NCBI GenBank assembly: GCA_035934405.1
Contig: DASYXW010000085.1
Location: 1 to 18,612, forward strand
Direction of reading: 5' to 3'
DNA from: DASYXW01 sp035934405
GTDB lineage: Bacteria > Acidobacteriota > Terriglobia > UBA7540
Length of the DNA: 18,612 nt
In this document: piece by piece, positions 1-5,906 of the stretch
Position numbering within the stretch: the stretch's first letter is position 1
Layout: each line of letters starts with the position of its first letter
The notes under the pieces: model-generated
Databases searched by the model: none
Told to the model about the DNA's origin: nothing
Seen by the model: the letters and a program-made list of their open reading frames with translations, nothing else
Position numbers and translations under genes: made by a program

Positions 1-2
1 GT

Positions 3-174
3 AGTGACTCACTTTGATGTTTACAGACACTCTTCACCGCCGTCATCCCCGCGAAAGCGGGGATCCATGTCGCGACAAACTGAGCGTGCACTGCGCCTTG
101 CGCAATGGATTCCCGCTTTCGCGGGAATGACAGTAAGGGAATAGGCCGACAAAGAATCGCCAAAGTGAGTCACT
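3..174. repeat. Nested palindromic MITE/REPIN-like element
   Basis: The ends are a perfect 14-bp inverted repeat: AGTGACTCACTTTG at 3-16 and its reverse complement at 161-174. Inside lies a second inverted pair of 27-mers (42-68 and 105-131) that match at 25 of 27 positions. Each 27-mer carries its own small hairpin, CCCGC-GAAA-GCGGG. The inner sequence resembles the widely dispersed GTCATTCCCGCGAAAGCGGG type of repeat. Two such units facing each other is the arrangement called a REPIN. There is no coding capacity, so any mobility would depend on a transposase elsewhere. The left end touches the window edge, so target-site duplications cannot be judged. Confidence 0.75.
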
Positions 175-212
175 CCCGAGAATAATGAGTAATGGCTCAT
201 TTTCGAAGTTCC

Positions 213-221
213 TGCTATACT
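213..221 (+). promoter_or_regulatory. Extended -10 promoter of rpsT
   Basis: TGC-TATACT is a good extended -10 element. No strong -35 is visible at 17 bp upstream (TGGCTC), which an extended -10 can tolerate. Transcription would start near 228, giving a leader of about 27 nt that contains AAGGAG (244-249) before the GTG start at 255. Confidence 0.55.
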
Positions 222-254
222 GAGAATTCCAAACTTTCCCTCGAAGGAGACTGT

Positions 255-515
255 GTGGCAAGTCACAAATCTGCCCTGAAGCGTATCGAGCAAACGCACG
301 CCCGAACGGAACTGAACCGCGCGCATCGCAGCAAGCTGCGAAATCAGATCCGCAAGCTGCGAGCGGCCATCGACACGAAGGACAAGGCCGGGGCCCAGGC
401 ACTGCTCTCGCCGACCTTGGCCCTGATTGATCATTCCACTCACAAAGGCATCCTCCACGTCAACACTGCGGCGCGGTACAAGTCGCGGCTCACCCTGGCT
501 TCGCGTTCGCTGTAG
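255..515 (+). CDS. rpsT: 30S ribosomal protein S20
   Basis: This 86-residue protein is a primary binding component of the small ribosomal subunit and contacts 16S rRNA. The N-terminus V/M-ASHKSALKRIEQ matches the family hallmark MANHKSAxKRxRQ. The remainder is the expected lysine- and arginine-rich helical bundle, with RSKLRNQIRKLR and a C-terminal IHKNxAARxKSRL-like stretch (here LHVNTAARYKSRL). The GTG start was chosen because it gives the family N-terminus and is preceded by AAGGAG at a 5-nt spacing. Upstream in-frame codons would add an unrelated extension. The length is normal for S20. The gene lies just downstream of a palindromic repeat element, and the GT9 gene starts 14 bp after its stop, so the two may be co-transcribed. 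Confidence 0.95.
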   Translation: MASHKSALKRIEQTHARTELNRAHRSKLRNQIRKLRAAIDTKDKAGAQALLSPTLALIDHSTHKGILHVNTAARYKSRLTLASRSL

Positions 516-529
516 GGGCGGCCGGACCT

Positions 530-1720
530 ATGGACGCTTCGGGCCAATCGCCGCGCATCCTCGTGATTCGCGCCGGCGCCATCGGTGACACGCTGATGAC
601 GACCCCGCTCGTGCGGGCCCTTCGCCAGCGTTTCCCCGACGGCAGCCTGAGTTTCCTCTGTTCCCGCGCGGCGCACGACGTCCTGCGCCATAACCTGCAC
701 CTCGATCGCGTGATTCCGCTCACCTACCGTCACCTGCCGGCGTGGCTCAGTCGGGAGAAATTGCGTCTCGCGCGGGAGCTGTGCCGGCTCGATCTCGACT
801 GGGCGCTGGTTCTCGAGAGCCATTCGAGCTTTCTGGAACTCGCGCGCCGCAGCGGTGCCCGGCGCGTTGTAGCTTACGGTGAACCTGCCGGCCACAGTCT
901 CCCGCAGGGATTCCAGCTCGCCTACTTTGATCCCGAAAAACACTCAATTGAGAATCATCTGCGCGCTGCCGCACCGCTCGGAGTTGAGCCGAGCGGTCCG
1001 CAGAGTCTTGAGCCACAAGAGAGGGCGATGGAGCTGTATTATCCTGCGGTGCTCGACGCCGCCGTGCGCGAACGACTGGCCGGCGCCGGCGTCGCAGACG
1101 GCGATTTGCTGGTGGGCATTCACGCCGGCTGGGGAGGAGAGTCCAGGCGAGGAAGCCGGCGGCAGGCTCTCGAAGATACCCGCTTGCGGAGTTGGCCGCC
1201 GGGAAGATTTGCCGAGGTCGCCCGCTGGCTGGCGGAACAGGCCGGAGCGCGCATCGTGCTGACCGGCGCCGCCGCCGATCAGCCGCTCACCGAGTTTATT
1301 GCCCAACAGTCGAAGATGGCGTGCCTGAACTTCGCCGGAAAGCTTTCGCTTTTGGAGCTCGCGGCGTTGATTCGCCGCCTGGACGTTTATCTCACAGTCG
1401 ACTCTGGGCCGGCTCACATGGCCGCAGCGCTCGGCACGCCGCTGGTGACGCTTTGGGGACCGGGTATTCTCGAACAGACCAGGCCGCTCGCCGGCCGCGG
1501 CCCGGTTCGCCTGCTCTACAAGCGGGTCCACTGCGCCCCGTGTTATGGCACGCCGCTGGTGAAATCCTGCCAGGATAACATTTGCATGAAGCAGATCGAA
1601 GTGGCCGAAGTGGTGGAAGCTGTCGGAAACATGCTCGCCGGCACGCAAGCCAGTCGAGCTGGCCGGACAAGCCGGGCCAGCGAAGCGGGCGCATCCGAGT
1701 CTATTCGGGCGCGATCTTAG
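530..1720 (+). CDS. Glycosyltransferase family 9 (heptosyltransferase-like)
   Basis: This 396-residue protein belongs to the ADP-heptose:LPS heptosyltransferase family (GT9), GT-B fold enzymes that act on the cytoplasmic side during LPS inner-core assembly. The N-terminal half begins with the family motif RILVIRAGAIGD (about residues 9-20). The C-terminal nucleotide-sugar half contains VGIHAGWG (195-202), TVDSGPAHMAAALGTPLVTLWGP (about 289-311) and the late cysteine-rich motif CAPCYG...KSCQDNICM (335-353). Residues 371-396 are a low-complexity Ala/Ser/Arg tail, and its coding end overlaps a convergent gene by 20 bp. The exact acceptor, and whether the donor is heptose, cannot be read from sequence, so no gene symbol is given. 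It follows rpsT by 14 bp. Confidence 0.9.
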   Translation: MDASGQSPRILVIRAGAIGDTLMTTPLVRALRQRFPDGSLSFLCSRAAHDVLRHNLHLDRVIPLTYRHLPAWLSREKLRLARELCRLDLDWALVLESHSSFLELARRSGARRVVAYGEPAGHSLPQGFQLAYFDPEKHSIENHLRAAAPLGVEPSGPQSLEPQERAMELYYPAVLDAAVRERLAGAGVADGDLLVGIHAGWGGESRRGSRRQALEDTRLRSWPPGRFAEVARWLAEQAGARIVLTGAAADQPLTEFIAQQSKMACLNFAGKLSLLELAALIRRLDVYLTVDSGPAHMAAALGTPLVTLWGPGILEQTRPLAGRGPVRLLYKRVHCAPCYGTPLVKSCQDNICMKQIEVAEVVEAVGNMLAGTQASRAGRTSRASEAGASESIRARS

Positions 1721-1874
1721 CTTCGTCGATGAGCATGACGGGAATGTCGTCTTTGATGGGGTAGACGCGCCGGCACTGGCCGCACTTAAGCCCCTGGCCG
1801 TCGGCGGTGAGCTTAACCGGGGCTTTGCAGATCGGACAGACGAGAATGTCGAGCAGTTCCTGACTGACGGCCAT
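1701..1874 (-). CDS. Trm112-like zinc-ribbon protein
   Basis: This short reading frame encodes 57 residues beginning MAVSQELLDILVCPICK. It has two CxxC-type pairs, CPIC at 13-16 and CGQC at 31-34, followed by RRVYPIKDDIPVMLIDEA. That is the pattern of the bacterial Trm112/YcaR (UPF0434) family. In eukaryotes and archaea, Trm112 activates several methyltransferases; the bacterial partner is less clear. A strong Shine-Dalgarno sequence, GGAGGAG (minus strand, 1887-1881), lies 6 nt before the ATG. The 3' end overlaps the convergent glycosyltransferase gene by 20 bp, so the last six codons are read on both strands. It is divergent from the SpoU methyltransferase gene, with 69 bp between the two starts. 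Confidence 0.88.
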   Translation of the reverse strand: MAVSQELLDILVCPICKAPVKLTADGQGLKCGQCRRVYPIKDDIPVMLIDEAKIAPE

Positions 1875-1943
1875 GGTTCACTCCTCCGGCGAGGTTGCGA
1901 ATGTAGCAGACGGTCGACCGGAATGCAAGCGTGACAGGCGGCG

Positions 1944-2786
1944 ATGATGGTGACAAGCGCGCACGGCCGGACCAGGGAGATCGCGAGCCCATCGAACCAG
2001 CTCGTCAAAGTGTTCCGCCGTGCTCTGGCCGACGGGACAACGCGCGAAGGGTGGCTCGCGGTCGAAGGTCCGATGCTCGTCGGTGAGGCGCTGCAGGCGG
2101 CGGACGAAGCCGCGGCCGTGAGGGTGACCATCGAGAGCGTGCTCGTCGGCCGCAGCGCCGCTGCGAAGTTCAGCGAGCTGATCGGCCGCTTGCCGAAAGA
2201 GGCGGAAGTGACCGAGGTCCCCGACCCAGTGTTCCAGAGTGTGGCGCAGACCGAGACGCCGCAAGGAATCGCGGCGCTCGTGGAGCTCGCGGCGCCCAGC
2301 CTTGATGATGTGCTCGCCCGGCCCGACGCGCTCCTCGTGGTCGCGTGCGGGGTGCAGGATCCGGGGAACCTGGGCACCATGATGCGCAGCGCCCAGGCGC
2401 TCGGGGCGACGGCGCTGGTCACTCTGCCGGCGACGGTGAGTCCGTTCAATCCCAAGGCGGCCAGATCCTCCGCCGGCGCCGTCTTTCGTTTGCCGGTGTT
2501 TCGGAACCTCGCGCTGGAGGAGCTTGTGGAGCGGTTGCGCGCCGTGGGTGTGCGTACCGTCGCCGCCGACAGCCATGGCCCGGCGACGGTCGCCGAGGCG
2601 GATCTGCGAGGCCGCGTGGCGCTGCTCATCGGCAACGAAGCGGCGGGTCTCGACGAGGCCGCCGCCCGGCAGGCCGACCTGCGAGTGAGTATTCCGATTC
2701 GCCCCGGCGCGGACTCCGTGAACGCCGCCGTCGCCGCCGGTATCTTTCTGTATGAAGCGGCGCGACAGCGAGGATTCAAATATTGA
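1944..2786 (+). CDS. TrmH/SpoU family RNA 2'-O-ribose methyltransferase
   Basis: This 280-residue SPOUT-class enzyme uses S-adenosylmethionine to methylate a ribose 2'-OH on RNA, most often 23S rRNA. Residues about 10-115 fit the substrate-binding domain, with SPSNQLVKVFRRAL and WLAVEGPMLVGEAL. The knotted catalytic domain holds all three SpoU motifs. Motif 1 is VQDPGNLGTMMRSA (137-150, with likely catalytic N142 and R148). Motif 2 is LLIGNEAAGLD (227-237). Motif 3 is ADSVNAAVAAGIFLYEA (256-272). The start is the first of two adjacent ATG codons. The last codons and the TGA stop run into a small 8-bp tandem repeat, and rarA starts 17 bp downstream. The RNA position modified cannot be assigned here. 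Confidence 0.9.
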   Translation: MMVTSAHGRTREIASPSNQLVKVFRRALADGTTREGWLAVEGPMLVGEALQAADEAAAVRVTIESVLVGRSAAAKFSELIGRLPKEAEVTEVPDPVFQSVAQTETPQGIAALVELAAPSLDDVLARPDALLVVACGVQDPGNLGTMMRSAQALGATALVTLPATVSPFNPKAARSSAGAVFRLPVFRNLALEELVERLRAVGVRTVAADSHGPATVAEADLRGRVALLIGNEAAGLDEAAARQADLRVSIPIRPGADSVNAAVAAGIFLYEAARQRGFKY

Positions 2787-2797
2787 GCCATTGAGTC
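2782..2797. repeat. Two-copy 8-bp tandem repeat at trmH/rarA junction
   Basis: ATTGAGCC and ATTGAGTC are adjacent. The first copy contains the methyltransferase stop codon (TGA, 2784-2786). Its reverse complement, GACTCAAT, also occurs in the 8-bp array at 12162-12225, so the two look related. Two copies alone would be weak evidence. Confidence 0.4.
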
Positions 2798-2803
2798 AAT
2801 TTC

Positions 2804-4141
2804 ATGAGTCTTTTTGAAACTGCTCCACTCGTTGCCCATGCCGAGGGCCGCCGGCCGCTCGCCGACCGCATGCGCCCGGAGACACTCGAGGAGTACGTGG
2901 GGCAGCGACATATCCTGGCGCCCGGCAAGCCGCTGCGCCAGCAAATCGAGCGTGACCAGGTAAGCTCAATGATCCTCTGGGGGCCGCCGGGCTCCGGCAA
3001 GACGACGCTCGCCATCATCATCGCGAACAAAACCCGAAGCGACTTCGTCAAGTTCAGCGCCGTGCTTGCCGGCATCCGCGAAATCAAGGACGTGATGGCT
3101 GCCGCCGAAAAAGGCAGGCGCGTGGGCCGGCGCACGATTCTGTTTATCGACGAAATCCATCGCTTCAACAAGGCGCAGCAGGATGCCTTCCTGCCTTACG
3201 TCGAACGCGGCGACGTGGTGCTGATCGGCGCGACCACCGAGAACCCGTCGTTTGAGGTGAACTCCGCGCTGCTCTCGCGCGTGAAAGTTTACATGCTCTC
3301 GGCGCTTTCGACCGATGAAGTCATGGCGTTGCTCGCCCGCAGCCTCAAGGACGAACCGCGAGGGATCGGGGGCGAGCGGGTGGCTATTTCCGAAGACCTG
3401 CTGCGGCAGATCGCCATCTTCGCCAATGGCGATGCGCGCGCCGCCTACAACACGCTTGAAACCGCCGCGGCCGCCGCCACTCGCGACGCCGAGGGTCGGG
3501 CGGTGGTGACCGAAGCTCTGATTGAAGACGCCATCCAGCGCAAGATGCTGCTGTACGACAAGGCGGGCGAGGAGCACTACAACCTGATTTCGGCGCTGCA
3601 CAAGTCGGTGCGCAACTCCGACGCCGACGCGGCGCTCTACTGGCTGGGCCGGATGCTCGAAGCGGGCGAAGATCCGCTCTATGTGGCGCGGCGATTGATC
3701 CGCATGGCGTCGGAAGACATTGGCCTCGCTGACCCGGAGGCGTTGGCGGTGACCGTCGCGGCCATGCAGGCGGTCCATTTCCTGGGGATGCCGGAAGGAA
3801 ATCTGGCGCTGGCGCAAGCGACGGTTTACCTGGCGCTCGCCCCGAAGTCGAACGCGCTTTACACCGGGTACGGTGAGGTGCAAAGAGACGCGCAGCAGAC
3901 CGTCGCCGAGCCTGTGCCGCTTCACCTGCGCAATCCGGTCACCGGCATGATGGCCCGTTTCGGGTACGGTAAGGGCTACCAGTACGCGCACAACATGCCG
4001 GACCGTCTGACGGAGATGCAGTGTCTGCCCGATAATCTGAAGGATCGTCGTTACTACCGGCCCACGGACGAGGGTTTCGAAAGGAAGCTGAAGGAGAGGC
4101 TCGAAGCGGTTCAGGAGTGGAAGAAGAAGCACGCCATCTGA
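2804..4141 (+). CDS. rarA: Replication-associated recombination protein A (AAA+ ATPase)
   Basis: This 445-residue protein belongs to the RarA/MgsA/WRNIP1 family, clamp-loader-like AAA+ ATPases that act at stalled replication forks and interact with SSB. The N-terminus has the family phrase PLADRMRPETLEEYVGQ (18-34). The ATPase core shows Walker A GPPGSGKT (60-67), Walker B TILFIDEIHRFNK (111-123), sensor 1 IGATTENPSFEVNSALLSR (141-159) and the putative arginine finger R159. The C-terminal half has the RarA-specific helical and tetramerisation sequences, such as HKSVRNSDADAALYWLGRML and ARRLIRMASEDIGLADP. Length and start are typical for the family. It follows the SpoU methyltransferase gene by 17 bp and was probably transcribed with it. 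Confidence 0.96.
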   Translation: MSLFETAPLVAHAEGRRPLADRMRPETLEEYVGQRHILAPGKPLRQQIERDQVSSMILWGPPGSGKTTLAIIIANKTRSDFVKFSAVLAGIREIKDVMAAAEKGRRVGRRTILFIDEIHRFNKAQQDAFLPYVERGDVVLIGATTENPSFEVNSALLSRVKVYMLSALSTDEVMALLARSLKDEPRGIGGERVAISEDLLRQIAIFANGDARAAYNTLETAAAAATRDAEGRAVVTEALIEDAIQRKMLLYDKAGEEHYNLISALHKSVRNSDADAALYWLGRMLEAGEDPLYVARRLIRMASEDIGLADPEALAVTVAAMQAVHFLGMPEGNLALAQATVYLALAPKSNALYTGYGEVQRDAQQTVAEPVPLHLRNPVTGMMARFGYGKGYQYAHNMPDRLTEMQCLPDNLKDRRYYRPTDEGFERKLKERLEAVQEWKKKHAI

Positions 4142-4265
4142 GGCTGGTTTCGCCGCTGCTCGCTGCCATTTGAAAGGCGTGGAGAAACTCCACACTCGTG
4201 GCCTTCTTCTGCGGCAGCGGCGTTTTATGCGGGTAACCCCCAGAAACGAAAGAACTAAGGAAGTG

Positions 4266-4301
4266 TCTCACTTTTCTCACTTGTCTCACTTTTCTCACCT
4301 T
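4266..4301. repeat. 9-bp tandem repeat, four copies
   Basis: The copies are TCTCACTTT, TCTCACTTG, TCTCACTTT and TCTCACCTT, head to tail with no gaps. The array lies about 125 bp after the rarA stop. It belongs with the other short-period arrays in this window by style, not by sequence. Confidence 0.8.
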
Positions 4302-4342
4302 TCGACCCTCATAGGGCCTTCAGGCGCTGTAAGCCATGGAAA

Positions 4343-4367
4343 TGTAGCCTAGATAAGTAGGCCTACA
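4343..4367. repeat. Imperfect 10-bp inverted repeat
   Basis: TGTAGCCTA (4343-4351) and TAGGCCTACA (4358-4367) are inverted copies with one extra G in the right arm and a 6-nt spacer. No T-run follows, so it is not an obvious terminator. Function is unknown. Confidence 0.45.
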
Positions 4368-4681
4368 AAGCTACGAGAACGCTCCGGCGACGGCCATGCG
4401 GCAAACCTGGAAGGAATACCTGAGGACGCGGGAAGCGGTGGAAGGTGGCGAAGCAGCGCGCGAAAAGTTCGGACGCTTGACGCGCCTCGCCCGGAGGGGT
4501 GGCGTACACGTGGCGCCCCGGGGCGACAGCGGACAGGGATGGGCACGGCTGCGTTCGCTCGGCTTGGCCGGTCCCGTACCGTACGGCGCCGGCCTCGCTC
4601 GCGGCGCGATAGCGGAGAAGAGACTTACAAAAACATCTTGATTCACGCCGCCCCTTTCATAGATGCGCGAGCCTCACGGAA

Positions 4682-5665
4682 TCAGTTGGCGCAGTAGGTC
4701 AGAATCGCCGCGCCCTTCCTGCCGATGAACACTCGATCGCCATTCCGCAAGGCGATCTTGCTGATGCGCGGCGAATCCGGAGAATTCACGTAGGTTCCGT
4801 TCGCCGACCCCCGGTCGATCACGACCACCGCTCCGTCAACGGGAACGATCCACGCATGGTGCATGGAGACCGTATCGTCGCTGATCACAACATCGCACTT
4901 GGAAACATCCCGACCGATGTGGAGCCCCTGTTTCGTGATGGGAAATCGCTTTCCCGCCAGCATGCCGGCTGTCACCTGGAGACGCCCCCGAGATTGACCA
5001 CGGTCCAGCGTTCCGTTTGAAGCAGGATCACCATCGAAACGCCTTGCCGCCATTTCCTCACGTCGTGGTTCTCCCCAGTGATGGACTGCGTAAGTGATCA
5101 AGCCCCAGAAAACCACAACGGCGACCCAAACCAGGGCAGACGACTTGGAGTCCCTCGAAGTGGCCACGAGCCATAAACCGCCAATAATCACCGCCCCAAG
5201 CACTCCCATTGTGAGCGCTTGGGCAAAACCGACAAGTTCTCCGTACCGGCCTTCAGGAGTTGGCTCGCCATTGTACTGAAACACGACTAGCATGCTCACC
5301 AGGTACGCGTACAGCAAGTGAATCCAGGTCGGGGTCGGCAGTGGCAGTCCAGACCCCCTTCCACCAACAAAAGCCGAGTGGTAAGTTGCCGGCCAGGAGC
5401 GACTCCAGAAGATGCTCGCGGGTATGAAGAACACAACGAGACCACACACGAGCAGGATTGGCACAGCCTGCCAGGTTCGGCTCCCTTTCGTCAACTTCCT
5501 GAAGATTATCCGCGCCGCGTAGTACCAAGCGCTGGCAAATATTACAAGGACGAACCCTAGGAGAAGAAAGACCTTCAGCAGGCATCCGAAGATCTCCCCG
5601 AACCCGCCGGACTGGGGGTAGTAGACTCCGTCCGACCCGATATATCCCCCCCGGACCCATTCCAT
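4682..5665 (-). CDS. Five-helix membrane protein with C-terminal FHA domain
   Basis: FHA domains bind phosphothreonine peptides, so this 327-residue protein probably docks a Ser/Thr-kinase substrate at the membrane. Hydrophobic helices lie at about 27-54, 66-87, 114-131, 145-168 and 175-194. A polar linker (about 197-228) follows. The FHA domain spans about 229-323, with LHIGRDVSKCDVVISDD (R252), SMHH (S267/H270), SANGTYVN (N289-G290) and LRNGDRVFIGRKGA. These include the conserved Arg, Ser-x-x-His and Asn-Gly positions that contact phosphothreonine. CAGGAGG lies just before the ATG and supports the start. With five helices and a cytoplasmic FHA domain, the N-terminus should face outside. No kinase or phosphatase gene is in the window, so the partner is unknown. 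Confidence 0.85.
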   Translation of the reverse strand: MEWVRGGYIGSDGVYYPQSGGFGEIFGCLLKVFLLLGFVLVIFASAWYYAARIIFRKLTKGSRTWQAVPILLVCGLVVFFIPASIFWSRSWPATYHSAFVGGRGSGLPLPTPTWIHLLYAYLVSMLVVFQYNGEPTPEGRYGELVGFAQALTMGVLGAVIIGGLWLVATSRDSKSSALVWVAVVVFWGLITYAVHHWGEPRREEMAARRFDGDPASNGTLDRGQSRGRLQVTAGMLAGKRFPITKQGLHIGRDVSKCDVVISDDTVSMHHAWIVPVDGAVVVIDRGSANGTYVNSPDSPRISKIALRNGDRVFIGRKGAAILTYCAN

Positions 5666-5906
5666 TGCGGTCCTCCTGTGAGGTTGTCGCCAGCAGTCAG
5701 GGTCGCAATTTCAGCTCTTTAGCCCGCCGCTCCTTTTGACATTGCGGTGGCGTTTTTGTTTTACATGACTACCAGAGTACGACAGTGCCCGCCCAGGTCG
5801 GTCACTTGCGCCGTCGAGCGCGAATTGTTGGTGCGAATGAAATGCGTGAAGCGGTTCGCCGTTCTGCGCCAGCCTGCCAACTACCTGCCGGCGGACAGTA
5901 GGATTC

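Larger units (their letters stand above)
4142..4681. other. 540-bp intergenic stretch without a supported gene
   Basis: No confident gene is visible between rarA and the FHA gene. It holds a four-copy 9-bp tandem repeat (4266-4301) and a 10-bp imperfect palindrome (4343-4367). Beyond these is a GC-rich stretch (4396-4641) that is open for 81 codons on the plus strand and 91 on the minus strand. Neither product has a recognisable motif, a balanced composition or a Shine-Dalgarno sequence. No intrinsic terminator with a T-run was seen after rarA. Confidence 0.6.

Noticed and set aside
944..2944. 666-codon open frame on the minus strand across the GT9 and methyltransferase genes
   Set aside because: It is antisense to two genes with clear family motifs. 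The product is rich in Ser, Arg, Pro and Ala without domains, as expected for a shadow frame in GC-rich DNA.
2966..4195. 409-codon minus-strand frame opposite rarA
   Set aside because: The product is His/Arg/Gly/Val-rich with no motif. The plus strand has complete RarA signatures.
4396..4641. 81-codon plus-strand and overlapping 91-codon minus-strand frames
   Set aside because: There is no ribosome binding site, motif or family resemblance. Composition is what GC-rich non-coding DNA gives.
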